A stretch of 64,000 nt of DNA from Methylobacterium gossipiicola (lineage in GTDB: Bacteria; Pseudomonadota; Alphaproteobacteria; Rhizobiales; Beijerinckiaceae): positions 124,001 to 188,000 of the forward strand of contig NZ_FOPM01000006.1 in NCBI RefSeq assembly GCF_900113485.1, written 5' to 3'. The notes under the pieces are model-generated. The model ran no database searches. It was not told the origin of the DNA and worked only from the letters and a program-made list of their open reading frames with translations. Every line of letters begins with the position of its first letter. Within the stretch, counting starts at the first letter, position 1. Shown here in pieces: positions 45,583-54,505 of this stretch. The translations under genes were made by a program, and so were the position numbers.

Positions 45583-47628
45583 TCAGGCCGGGGACGCCAC
45601 GGGGATCACCGCCATGGCGTGGCCCTGGACCGTGCGGTGATGCGCGAACAGGCGGCTCATCTGGGCCGTCACCGCGTAGGGCGCCGTCTTGGCGTGGATC
45701 GCCCGCGGATCGAGGCGGCCGTGGCGGATCGCGTCCCACAACGCCGCGAAGCCGTCCGCCAGGGCCTCGGCCGAAGCGTGCTGGCTGTCGGCCCGCTCGA
45801 CCAGGAAGCCGCTGGTGCCGGCCTCGATCAACCCGTCGAATTGCGGCAGGCGGATCGCGCCGAACGGCCGCCCGCTGGCGAGCCCTTCGAGGAGGAAGCA
45901 CGGCATGCCCTCGAAGAACGAGGTGAGGATGCCGGCATGGCACAAGGCCATGATCCGGGCGACACCGGCCGCGTCCTGGAAACCGTGCCGCACGGTGAGG
46001 TCTTCGATCGCGGCGAATTCGGGGAACCGCGTCGGGTCGCTCGCCCCGACATAGTGGAACGCGACCTTGCCGCCGAGGCGGGCGCGCAGGGCCGCCACCG
46101 TCGCGAACATCAGCGACGGGTCCTTGAAGGCGTCGAGGCGCCCGGCGAAGACGAGGCGGAACACGCCGTCGTCGCAGACGAAGGGCCGGGCCGAGAACTG
46201 GCCGGTATCGACCGAAACGGTGAGCACCTCGGCCTTCGGCAACTCGCGGGGGAACTCCGTGGCGATGCGCTTCACGATGGCCGGGTTGACGCAGAAGATG
46301 CCCGTGGCCCAGCGCAGGGCGAGGCGCTCGCCGAAGCTGTGCAGGAACCAGTACGACTTGATGAGGGAATCCATCTTGTCCGCCCGGCTGCCCTCGCCAT
46401 GGACCATCTGGAAGGCCGGGAGGCCCAGCAGGCGGGCCAGGGGGGCGAACTCGAAGCGGTGCAGGTCGGCGGTGGCGGGGCCCGGCCCGATGGCCCGGCG
46501 GATCGCCCCGAGATGGCGCAGGGCACCCAGGACGTAGTGCAGGGTGACGGATTGCGCGAGGTGCCGGGCGGCATGGTTCACGTCCCGCGCCCCGATCCGG
46601 GCCACGGGCAGGAAGTCGATGGTGCGGTCCTCCAGGGTCAGGGACCGGACCTGCCCCAGGGTGCAGTCGCCGACCTCGTCGATGCCGACGAACAGCACCG
46701 ACACGTCCGCCGGATGGTGGCGCAGGATCTGCCGGATATGGGTCTCGATGCCGCCGACCTTCGCGCCGCGCGGGTCCATCGTGTACATGACACAGATGCG
46801 GTAGCGGCCCGGCTGGCCCGCCTCCGGACGGGCGAGCACCCCGAGGGCGCGCAGGGCCGGCTCGACCACCGCGAGGGTCCCGAACAGGCCGGCGCAGCGT
46901 GCATAGCGGCTCCCCAGGGCCTTGGGGGCGTGGACGAGACGCCACAGCCATTCGAGGCGCGCCGACCGCACGAGGCGGGGCGCCCGGACCTGCTTGCCCG
47001 ACAGGAAGTCGAGGGCCGCTCCGATGCAGACGAGGCCCAGGGCCGGATGCCGGGCGAAGGCACGGGCAGCGAACAGCTCCTGCTTCGGCGCCCCGAGCGC
47101 CAGGAACACGAGGCGCGCCCCCGAGGCCGCGATCCGGTCGGCATCCGCGTCGGCCTCGGGCGAGGCGGGATCGAAACCGTAGGGCGGGGCGTGCCAGCCC
47201 CGGATATCGAGGCTCGGATGCGCGGCCCGCAACGCGGCGGCCGCCCCCGCGAGGCTCTCTTCGGTGGCCCCGAACAGATAGACCGGCACCCCATCCGCGG
47301 CTGCGGCGCCGCAGAGGGGCAGCACGAGGTCGGCCCCCGTGGTCACCTGCAGGGAGGCGCCGAGGGTGGCGCGCGCCTGACGCCGGGCGAGGAGGACCAC
47401 GGGCCAGCCGTCGGCGCTCACGAGGCTCGCCGCCCGGTAGGCGGCCCGGAAGCCCGGATGGTCGCGCAGCTTCACGAGGTGGTCGAGGTTGAGGGTGAAG
47501 AACGTGAATCCCCGTCCCGTCGCGGCGCGCGCGCGCACGGCGGACACGGCCTGCCGGGGCGAAATGACGTTGATGAACTGGCCGTCGACACGGGGGGCGG
47601 CGCTGGACGGGGGCGGCGTCACGGTCAT
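45583..47628 (-). CDS. WecG/TagA-type glycosyltransferase fused to a GT4 glycosyltransferase
   Basis: A 681-residue protein of two enzymes. Residues about 10-245 are a WecG/TagA/CpsF (GT26) domain: FTLNLDHLVKLR, ADGWPVVLLARR, GAPKQELFAARA and CIGAALDFLSGKQVRAPRL. Residues about 285-670 are a GT4 domain: GGIETHIRQIL, then RLVFAGRLDAFKDPSLM with the EGMPCFLLEGLASGRPFGA donor-binding motif. One makes an early lipid-linked sugar, the other extends it. A TTG at 47676 overlapping the wzz stop is possible, but the ATG at 47628 is preferred. Second gene of the wzz operon. Confidence 0.88.
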   Translation of the reverse strand: MTVTPPPSSAAPRVDGQFINVISPRQAVSAVRARAATGRGFTFFTLNLDHLVKLRDHPGFRAAYRAASLVSADGWPVVLLARRQARATLGASLQVTTGADLVLPLCGAAAADGVPVYLFGATEESLAGAAAALRAAHPSLDIRGWHAPPYGFDPASPEADADADRIAASGARLVFLALGAPKQELFAARAFARHPALGLVCIGAALDFLSGKQVRAPRLVRSARLEWLWRLVHAPKALGSRYARCAGLFGTLAVVEPALRALGVLARPEAGQPGRYRICVMYTMDPRGAKVGGIETHIRQILRHHPADVSVLFVGIDEVGDCTLGQVRSLTLEDRTIDFLPVARIGARDVNHAARHLAQSVTLHYVLGALRHLGAIRRAIGPGPATADLHRFEFAPLARLLGLPAFQMVHGEGSRADKMDSLIKSYWFLHSFGERLALRWATGIFCVNPAIVKRIATEFPRELPKAEVLTVSVDTGQFSARPFVCDDGVFRLVFAGRLDAFKDPSLMFATVAALRARLGGKVAFHYVGASDPTRFPEFAAIEDLTVRHGFQDAAGVARIMALCHAGILTSFFEGMPCFLLEGLASGRPFGAIRLPQFDGLIEAGTSGFLVERADSQHASAEALADGFAALWDAIRHGRLDPRAIHAKTAPYAVTAQMSRLFAHHRTVQGHAMAVIPVASPA

Positions 47629-47672
47629 CGTCTGTCTCTCGTCGTGGCAGGCGGCCCCAGGGACAAGCGGGT

Positions 47673-49178
47673 TCAATACGGCACCGTCGAGGGGTTCGCG
47701 CGCGCGGCCGAGGCCCCCACGGGCTGGAGGACCGAGCCACGGTCCGGGTCCGCCGCGAGGGGACGACGCGGATCGGCGACGCGGCGTCGGGCCTGCGGTC
47801 GCCCGTGGCGCAGGAGGGCCGCGACGAGGCTGGCGGCGACGGCGCAGGCGAGGGCGATGAGCAGCACCGCGCGGGTGTTGGGGCTCGACGGCTTGTCCGG
47901 CGCGATGGCGGGGGCGATGATGCGGGCGACGGGCGTGTCGATGCTGTCCTGGGCGAGGTTACCGTTGGCCTTGAGGAAGCGCAGGTAGATGGCGCGGGCC
48001 GCCTCCACATCCCGCTCGAGCTCGCGCAGACGCACGATGGACTGGTTGGTCTGGACCGCCTCGCGGTTCTGCTGGGCGACCTGACGCTGAAGCAGGGCCT
48101 CGTTCGCCGCCGCGATGGCGACCTCCCCGCGCTGGGTGTCGGCGATGCGGCGCAGTTCGGCGGTGATGAGGGCGCGGATGCCGGCGCGTTGGCGTCCGAC
48201 CTCCTGCAGGGCGGGGTGGCGGGCCCCCAGGGTGGTGCCGAGGGTGTCCTGCTGGCGCTGGATCTCGGCGGCCTGCAGCCGCAACTGCTGGATCACCCCG
48301 GATTTGGCCGCGTCGCCCGTGGCGCCGGGATCGCCGGATTTCAGCGCCCGCTCGGTCTCGGCGAGGCGGGTGCGGGCCTCGAAGGTCTTGAGCTGGGCCT
48401 TGGCGAGTTCGGCCGTGGCGGCCTCGAGCTTCTGGTCGCTCACGAGCCGGCCGTTGGCGCTGACGATGTGGGCCTCGGTCTTGAACGCCTCGACCCGCGC
48501 CTCGGCCTCGTGGATCTTGTCGCCGAGTTCGGCGAGCCGACGGTCGATCCAGACGCTCTCGGCGTTCGACGCCTTGGATTTCGCGTCGATCTGATCGTCG
48601 ATGAAGGCGCGGGCGACGCCGTTGGCGAGGCGCGCGGCGGTCTTGGGATCGGCGGACCACGCCTCGACCTCGAGGATCAGCGTCCGCTCGGAGCGGCGCA
48701 CCACGAGGTGTTCGGCCAGAGCCGCCGTCGCCGTCTGCTTCGGATCGTCCTTCGGGGGCGGGCTCGCCTCCGTGCGCAGGCCGAGCGCCTCCTTCAGCCG
48801 CCGCAGCGGGCCGGGGCGGCCGGAGGTGAATTCAGGGTCCTTCGTGAGTTGCTGGGCGTCCACCACCCGGCCGAGGACCGCCGGAGAGGCGATGAGGCGG
48901 GACTGACTGTCGAGGACGCTGGTGTCGATGGACTGGCGCTGGCCGGCATCGGCGCTGAGGCTCGTGCCCCCGCGCGGGTCGAGGAGCAGGGTCGCGGACG
49001 AGCGGTACAAGGGCTGAGCCAGGCTGAGATAGATCACCGCCCCGCAGAGGACGAGGGCCGAGACGAGGACCATCACGGGCACCTGACGGCGCAGGATGGC
49101 GCCGAGTTCGCGCAAGGTCACGAGGTCACCGGACGGACGCCCGGCGGTGAGATCGTCCGGGGACCGGAAGGTAGGCAT
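47673..49178 (-). CDS. Wzz/GumC-type polysaccharide chain-length protein
   Basis: A 501-residue inner-membrane protein with helices near residues 30-52 and 430-452, flanking a long periplasmic coiled coil (about 190-405; EAEARVEAFKTEAHIVSANG, then ELAKAQLKTFEARTRLAETE). The N-terminal Wzz domain (LRRQVPVMVLVSALVLC, PLYRSSATLLLDPRG) and PDKPSSPNTR before the second helix are typical. No C-terminal tyrosine kinase is attached, only a basic tail. It sets chain length and export of the polysaccharide. First gene of this operon. Confidence 0.9.
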   Translation of the reverse strand: MPTFRSPDDLTAGRPSGDLVTLRELGAILRRQVPVMVLVSALVLCGAVIYLSLAQPLYRSSATLLLDPRGGTSLSADAGQRQSIDTSVLDSQSRLIASPAVLGRVVDAQQLTKDPEFTSGRPGPLRRLKEALGLRTEASPPPKDDPKQTATAALAEHLVVRRSERTLILEVEAWSADPKTAARLANGVARAFIDDQIDAKSKASNAESVWIDRRLAELGDKIHEAEARVEAFKTEAHIVSANGRLVSDQKLEAATAELAKAQLKTFEARTRLAETERALKSGDPGATGDAAKSGVIQQLRLQAAEIQRQQDTLGTTLGARHPALQEVGRQRAGIRALITAELRRIADTQRGEVAIAAANEALLQRQVAQQNREAVQTNQSIVRLRELERDVEAARAIYLRFLKANGNLAQDSIDTPVARIIAPAIAPDKPSSPNTRAVLLIALACAVAASLVAALLRHGRPQARRRVADPRRPLAADPDRGSVLQPVGASAARANPSTVPY

Positions 49179-49682
49179 CTCCGAACTCACGTCTCGCGCT
49201 CCGTGCAGCGTTCGCCCTATTCCCGTCCTGAAGCGGCAGCCACGGTGGAAGACCGACACGGACAATCGCCGCGCCCGATCCCTCGGGTCAAGGCCGGACC
49301 CTAGGGGTGTGATCGTTTCCGAACTCCTTCCAAGGACGGCCTTCGTCAACGCTTTCGATCATTCTGTGGACGACGAGGCCCGGTAATCACCCCATTAAGA
49401 AATATGGCCGCACCGTTCGGTCGGCCGTAATCTTGACAGCGCGGGCGTTTCTCAATTCTCGACCCGGTTTTCTCAATCCATCGCCGAGGCGCGGCCTCGC
49501 GGACCGGGCGGGGAGCCGGGCACTGATCTTGCTGTGATGGGAACGAAAGACCGATCCGGGGGAAACACCGTCCCGGACCGGCACGGAACCCCCACGGCGG
49601 GACAGGCCGGACCGCAAGGCCAAGGGCGTGCCCTGACGGGCGACGATCCCGAGGCGCCCCCACCCATCGCCCCGAGGACCCC
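49179..49682. other. Divergent regulatory gap of the exopolysaccharide cluster
   Basis: About 500 bp without a gene between wzz (minus) and the cupin gene (plus). It has lower GC near 49370-49480, a dyad next to TTGACA, and nothing else recognisable. Confidence 0.55.
49406..49438 (+). promoter_or_regulatory. Dyad and promoter-like site before the cupin gene
   Basis: GGCCGCACCGTTCGGTCGGC at 49406-49425 is an imperfect palindrome (GGCCG-ACCG, TT, CGGT-CGGCC with one extra C). Seven bases after it lies a perfect TTGACA (49433-49438); a poor -10 candidate TTCTCG follows at 17 bases. It lies in the 500-bp divergent gap between the two exopolysaccharide operons, suiting a repressor or activator site. 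Confidence 0.4.
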
Positions 49683-50648
49683 ATGAGCGTGACGCAGAAC
49701 CCCGTCTTCACCGATTGGACGCCCCGGCACGCGGAGTTGTTCAAGCATCAGCCCCTACGCCTGGCGCATCGGCTGCACGAATCGCCGCTCTTCAGCCGCG
49801 CGGCCCTCGCGAGCCTGATCGAGAACTATCCGCGCCAATCGTACAATCTCGTCCACATGGGTCCGGCCGGCCAGCGGCGCCTGTGGCGCGAGGGCGAGAT
49901 CGGCGACCTCTCCGGCGCCGAGGTGATCGATGCCGTCGAGAAGGGCCGCATCTGGATCAATCTGCGCGACGTCCGCAGGATCGACCGGCGCTACGACGAC
50001 CTCCTGCGGGACGTGTTCGGCGAGCTGAAGGAACGCATGCCGTCCTTCGACACGGAGAACCACGGGATGGGCATCCTCATCTCGTCGCCGAAAGCGCAGG
50101 TCTATTACCATTGCGATCTGCCGGGTCAGGCCCTGTGGCAGATCGTGGGCCGCAAGCGCCTCTATCTCTACCCGAACACGCCCCCGTTCCTGCACCCGCA
50201 GGACCTCGAGGACATCGCCCTGTTCGGTCAGGAGATCGACATGCCCTACCAGCCCTGGTTCGAGGAGCATGCCACCGCCTACGACCTCGAGCCGGGACAG
50301 ATGATGCACTGGCCCCTCAACGCGCCGCACCGCGTCGAGAACTTCGATTGCCTCAACGTCTCGATGACGATGGAGTATTGGACGAAGGAGATTCGCCGCA
50401 AGCACATCGTCAATGTCGGCAACGCGATCCTGCGCACCCGCCTCGGCGTGACGCCGAAGAGCCGCGCCATCGAGGGGCCGGGCTTCCTCGCCAAGGCCGT
50501 GGTCCAGAAGGCCCTCAAGGGGCGCAAATGGACGATGCGGGGCGCCGAGAAGAAGGGCCGCCCGCCGGTGGATTTCCGCCTCGACCGCGCGCACCTCGGG
50601 CAGATCGTCGACCTGCCGAACGCCGCCCCCTCCACCGCCTCGGTCTGA
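49683..50648 (+). CDS. Cupin/JmjC-like putative Fe(II) oxygenase
   Basis: A 321-residue cytosolic protein. The central double-stranded beta-helix has VYYHCDLPGQALWQIVGRKR, in which H-x-D (about residues 141-143) would bind iron, and a distal His in LNAPHRVENFD (about 216). WQIVGRKRLYLYP is typical of JmjC-like and cupin_8 proteins. Related enzymes hydroxylate proteins or small molecules; the substrate is unknown. It lies in the exopolysaccharide cluster, first in a two-gene plus-strand operon with the next acetyltransferase. Confidence 0.82.
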   Translation: MSVTQNPVFTDWTPRHAELFKHQPLRLAHRLHESPLFSRAALASLIENYPRQSYNLVHMGPAGQRRLWREGEIGDLSGAEVIDAVEKGRIWINLRDVRRIDRRYDDLLRDVFGELKERMPSFDTENHGMGILISSPKAQVYYHCDLPGQALWQIVGRKRLYLYPNTPPFLHPQDLEDIALFGQEIDMPYQPWFEEHATAYDLEPGQMMHWPLNAPHRVENFDCLNVSMTMEYWTKEIRRKHIVNVGNAILRTRLGVTPKSRAIEGPGFLAKAVVQKALKGRKWTMRGAEKKGRPPVDFRLDRAHLGQIVDLPNAAPSTASV

Positions 50649-50662
50649 TCTCCGGCGTGTCC

Positions 50663-51817
50663 ATGCCCCTCGCCTGCGCAACGGTGGCCTCCGCCGCCTA
50701 CGACGTCACCGTCTCGGACGACTGGGCCGCCACGGAGCGCCTGTGGCGCCCCCTCATGGAAGCCGGTGTTCCGACGCCGTTCCAGGACGGGGCGTGGCTG
50801 CGGACCTGGTACGCGACCCTCGGCACCCGGCCGGGGACCCGCCCCCTCCTCGTCACCGTCCGGGACACGGAAACCGGGCGGATCGCCGCCGCCCTTCCCT
50901 GGGCGATGGCGCGGGAGGGCGGCTTGCGGGTGGTGGGCTTCGCCGATGGCGGCATCACCGACTACAACGCCGCGCTCCTCGGCCCCGCCGCGCCGGCCGA
51001 CCCGGCGGCCTGGAGCCGCCTCGCGGCGGCGGTGCGGGCGGCGCTGCCGCCAGCCGACCTCCTGCGCCTCACGAAACTCGCCGGTCCCGTCGCCGCCTGG
51101 CCGGGCGCCGCCCCGATGGCCCTGAACGGCAACCTCATCCGCATCGACGGACCGTGGGAGGCGTTTCACCGGGGCCTCGAACGCACCTTCCGCAAGGAAC
51201 TCGAACGCAGCGGGCGGGTGTTCGCCCGCCACGACGGCGCGGCGTTCCGGCGGATCCTCGACCCCGCCGAGGCCGGCCCGGTCCTGACCGCGCTGGAGGG
51301 CCTGCAACGGGCGCGCATCGCCGATCTCGGCCTGCCCTACATCCTCGACGATCCGGCCGTCGCCCGACACTACCGCACCCTCGTGGAACGGGGTCTGGGC
51401 GACGGCGGCGTGGTTCTGACTGCGCTCACGGCGGGCGCCGAGGTGGTGGGCGCCCTCCTGGGCCTGCGTTCGGGCGAGCACTACGCCATGGTGCGCCTCG
51501 CCGCCGCCGGGGGGCCGTGGCGCAACGCCTCGCCGGGGCGCCTGCTCATCGCCCGCACCCTGGAGCACCTCCACGGGCAGGGCGTCCGCACCTTCGACTT
51601 CACCATCGGCGACTACGACTACAAGCGCCGCTTCGGGGTGGTGTCCGTGCCCCTGACGACGGTGCTCTCGCCCCTCTCGCCCCGGGGCCTGCCGTCCTGG
51701 GGGGCCGACCGCGCCCGTCGCCTCGCCAAGCGCCAGGCCTGGATCGTCGCCCTGCGCCGCCGCCTCAAGGGGGGCCGACGCGTCGCCGGTGCTCCGGCCA
51801 AGGGCGCCAAGGTCTGA
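50663..51817 (+). CDS. CelD/BioF2-like GNAT acetyltransferase
   Basis: A 384-residue protein. TPFQDGAWLRTWYATLG is the typical N-terminal motif of the CelD-like family, and the C-terminal GNAT domain shows AEVVGALLGLRSGEHYAMVRLA, then SPGRLLIARTLEHLHGQGV and FDFTIGDYDYKRRFG. Such proteins are common in exopolysaccharide clusters and probably acylate sugars. The start could be ATG 50663 or GTG 50657. It lies 15 bp after the cupin gene. Confidence 0.85.
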   Translation: MPLACATVASAAYDVTVSDDWAATERLWRPLMEAGVPTPFQDGAWLRTWYATLGTRPGTRPLLVTVRDTETGRIAAALPWAMAREGGLRVVGFADGGITDYNAALLGPAAPADPAAWSRLAAAVRAALPPADLLRLTKLAGPVAAWPGAAPMALNGNLIRIDGPWEAFHRGLERTFRKELERSGRVFARHDGAAFRRILDPAEAGPVLTALEGLQRARIADLGLPYILDDPAVARHYRTLVERGLGDGGVVLTALTAGAEVVGALLGLRSGEHYAMVRLAAAGGPWRNASPGRLLIARTLEHLHGQGVRTFDFTIGDYDYKRRFGVVSVPLTTVLSPLSPRGLPSWGADRARRLAKRQAWIVALRRRLKGGRRVAGAPAKGAKV

Positions 51818-51827
51818 CCGCGCGGGA

Positions 51828-53234
51828 TCAGGCCGCCCGACGGCGGTTGGGCCACGCCTCGCGGAACAGCAGCGCGAGGGCCGCCAGGTAGAGGCCGCCG
51901 GCCCCCGCGACGGCGGCGACCAGCAGGCCCGCGCTCGGCTGCGGCGGCATCCGGGCCAGGGCCGCGAGCATGAGGCCCGTGGCCGCCGCGATGCGGAGGA
52001 CCGGCCAGGCGGGAATGCGCAGGCCCTCCCGGTAGGCGGCGCCGAAGCCCGCGAGAAAGCCGACGATGCTCCCCGCCAGGCAGCCCAGGCACGCGCCGAG
52101 CAACCCGCCGGCCACGAGCCCGACGGTGCAGCCCGCGAGGGTCGCCACGCTCTCGACGATGGTGACCTTGAGGAGGAGACCGGGCGTCTCGCGCAGGAGG
52201 AACACCTGATCGGCGCAATGGACGCGCACGTTGCGCACGGCCGCCGCCAGGGCCGCCACGGGCAGGATCATGCGGGTCGCCGCCTGGAACTCCGCCCCGA
52301 TGAACAGATCGACGAGGGCGGGAGTCAGCCAGATCACCCCGGCGGTGGACGGCACCACCACGGCGAGGAGGAACAAGCCGTTGCGCGCCACCTGATCGTA
52401 GGCTTCCGCCGGGCCGGCCTGCTCCATCCGCCGCACGGCGAGGGGAAACGCCGCCGCCGTCACCAGCATGGCGGCGACCGACAGGAGCCGCTGGCCCAAC
52501 CCCCATCCGACGGAGAGGAGCCCGACGGCCTCCGTGCCGTCGAGGCGCTCGACGATGACCCGGATGCCGTTCACGGAGGCCCAGGCGATGATGCCGCTCA
52601 GCAGCAGCGGCGTGCTGTAGGCCAGGGCGACGCGCACGATTCCCGTATCGAGGCGGATCGTGCGGGTGTGGGGAAGGCGCAGCCAGATCACCGGCAGGAC
52701 CGCGGCATGGGCGACGGCGAAGCCCATGAGCACGGCCGCGGCGGAATTCTCGGCCCGCGCCAGCACCGCCGCCAGGGCGAAACCCGCCACGGGTCCGGCG
52801 GTCTGCGCCAGGGTGTAGACGCCGATGGCGCCCCCCGCCCGCGCGCGTTCGGCCAGATGGGTCGTGAGGGTGCGGGAAATGGTGAAGCCGAAGGCGACGG
52901 CGAGGAACCCCGGTGTCAGCGGGAGGTGGCCCGTCGCCAGAACCACCCAGGTGACGGCGATCTGTAGCCCGGCGCTGATGAGAAGAACGGCGTTCTCGTG
53001 CGCCGCCTGCCCGGCCCGTCCGTCCGCGCCCAAGCCGGCGCCGTAGCGCAGGACGTAGGACGACCACCAGGCGAGGCAGAGCTGGAACACCAGCTCCTGC
53101 AAGGCCATGACGAGGGCGACGATGCCGTATTCCTCCGGCGGCAACCAATGCGTCCAGGCGACGACGGCGGCGAACTGCGACGCGGGTCCGATGAGCTGGG
53201 CCGGGAGATAGCGGAGGGTATGGCTCAAGAGCAC
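51828..53234 (-). CDS. Wzx-like polysaccharide flippase
   Basis: A 468-residue protein with about 12-14 helices of the oligosaccharide flippase (MATE/MOP) family. YLPAQLIGPASQFAAVVAWT and LPPEEYGIVALVMALQELVF form the conserved first helices; the Arg-rich loops and GVIWLTPALVDLFIGAEF in the middle are typical. It would move lipid-linked repeat units across the inner membrane. GTG start at 53232-53234 has AAGGAGGG upstream. It follows the GT4 gene by 76 bp on the same strand. Confidence 0.88.
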   Translation of the reverse strand: MLLSHTLRYLPAQLIGPASQFAAVVAWTHWLPPEEYGIVALVMALQELVFQLCLAWWSSYVLRYGAGLGADGRAGQAAHENAVLLISAGLQIAVTWVVLATGHLPLTPGFLAVAFGFTISRTLTTHLAERARAGGAIGVYTLAQTAGPVAGFALAAVLARAENSAAAVLMGFAVAHAAVLPVIWLRLPHTRTIRLDTGIVRVALAYSTPLLLSGIIAWASVNGIRVIVERLDGTEAVGLLSVGWGLGQRLLSVAAMLVTAAAFPLAVRRMEQAGPAEAYDQVARNGLFLLAVVVPSTAGVIWLTPALVDLFIGAEFQAATRMILPVAALAAAVRNVRVHCADQVFLLRETPGLLLKVTIVESVATLAGCTVGLVAGGLLGACLGCLAGSIVGFLAGFGAAYREGLRIPAWPVLRIAAATGLMLAALARMPPQPSAGLLVAAVAGAGGLYLAALALLFREAWPNRRRAA

Positions 53235-53310
53235 GGCAACCCTCCTTTGGTGTTTCGGGCGCGGACGCGGCGACGTTGCTCCGCGGGCTCCTTCCAAGCC
53301 ATGAACGGCG

Positions 53311-54420
53311 TCACGGATAATCCCCGCCATCGAGGAGGGTGGTAAACAACGCCTCGTAGCGCGCCACCGCCGCCGCGACGGAGAAGGTCGCCGCGCGGGC
53401 GATCCTGTCCGCCGGCTCGCCCGGATCGGCCAGCATCGCGTCGATGGCGGCGGCGAGGGCGGCGGCGTCGCCCACGGGTACGAGGGCGCCGAACCGCCCC
53501 CCCTCCAGGATCTCCACCGGCCCGTCGCAGGCCGTCGAAGCCACGGGCAGGCCGTGGGCCAGGGCCTCGACCAAGACGTTGCCGAACGCCTCCGCCCGCG
53601 AGGACGCGGCGAAGCACGCCGCCTCGCGGTAGAGGTGCCAGGGCCGCTCGACATGCCCCGCCAGGGTGACGCGGCCGGCAAGGCCGAGGTCGGAGATGAG
53701 GGCTTCGAGGGCCGGGCGCTCGGGGCCTTCGCCGACGATGACGAGGCTGGCGTCGCGGCGCACCCGGGCGAAGGCCCGCAGCAGGGTGGCGAAATCCTTG
53801 GCCGGGGCGAGGCGCCCCACGGCCAGGACGCGGCGGGGCCGGGCGCGAAGCTCGGCCGCTCCCTGAGCCGGGCGCGCGGCCTCCACCTCCACGGGGTTGT
53901 AGAGGCGCACCGAACGCCCCGGCACGGCGCCGGCTTCACGGACGTAATGCGCCATCAGACCGTCCGACACGAAGACCGACCGGGCGGTGAGGCGGGCGAG
54001 CACGGGCGTCGCGGCGTTGCCGAGGCGGCTGAGGCGCTGCGGCTCGCTCGCCGGATGGCCATGGAACGACAGGACGGCGCGGCGGGCGCGCCCGGCGAGG
54101 CACGCCGCCACCCCGTGCTTCAGGTTCGAGACGGCGAGGGCCGACAGCGACAGGTCCGGTGTCTCCCGCGCCAGGTGCCGTGCGAGGCGCGCCACCGCCA
54201 CGGCATGGTTTCCCCCGAGGGGAAGGCGCCGCACGCGGGGATCGAGGGCCGCCGCCGCACCCTCGCCATCGTGGTCGTACGCCAGGGTCACGGCATGGCC
54301 CCGCGCCGCGAGGCCGGAGGCCAGCAGCGCCCAGACCCGCTCGGCCCCGCCCCCCGTCACGGCATGGGTGTAGAACAGGAGCGAGCGGCGGATGGGCGAA
54401 GCCCCTTCGTGCGGCGCCAT
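53311..54420 (-). CDS. GT4-family glycosyltransferase
   Basis: A 369-residue cytosolic GT-B enzyme. The N-terminal acceptor domain has GGGAERVWALLASGL, and the C-terminal donor domain shows RRVLAVGRLAPAKDFATLLRAF, LVIVGEGPERPAL, then SRAEAFGNVLVEALAHGLPV with the E-x7-E motif. It probably adds a sugar to the lipid-linked repeat unit. First gene of the operon with the flippase. Confidence 0.92.
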   Translation of the reverse strand: MAPHEGASPIRRSLLFYTHAVTGGGAERVWALLASGLAARGHAVTLAYDHDGEGAAAALDPRVRRLPLGGNHAVAVARLARHLARETPDLSLSALAVSNLKHGVAACLAGRARRAVLSFHGHPASEPQRLSRLGNAATPVLARLTARSVFVSDGLMAHYVREAGAVPGRSVRLYNPVEVEAARPAQGAAELRARPRRVLAVGRLAPAKDFATLLRAFARVRRDASLVIVGEGPERPALEALISDLGLAGRVTLAGHVERPWHLYREAACFAASSRAEAFGNVLVEALAHGLPVASTACDGPVEILEGGRFGALVPVGDAAALAAAIDAMLADPGEPADRIARAATFSVAAAVARYEALFTTLLDGGDYP

Positions 54421-54505
54421 GCGCGACCCTTCTTTCCCCTGACGCCCCAGCGCGTCCCCCGCGTTTGACCGAGGGGGGTTACGGTTCGATCAAACGATCC
54501 CGTCC

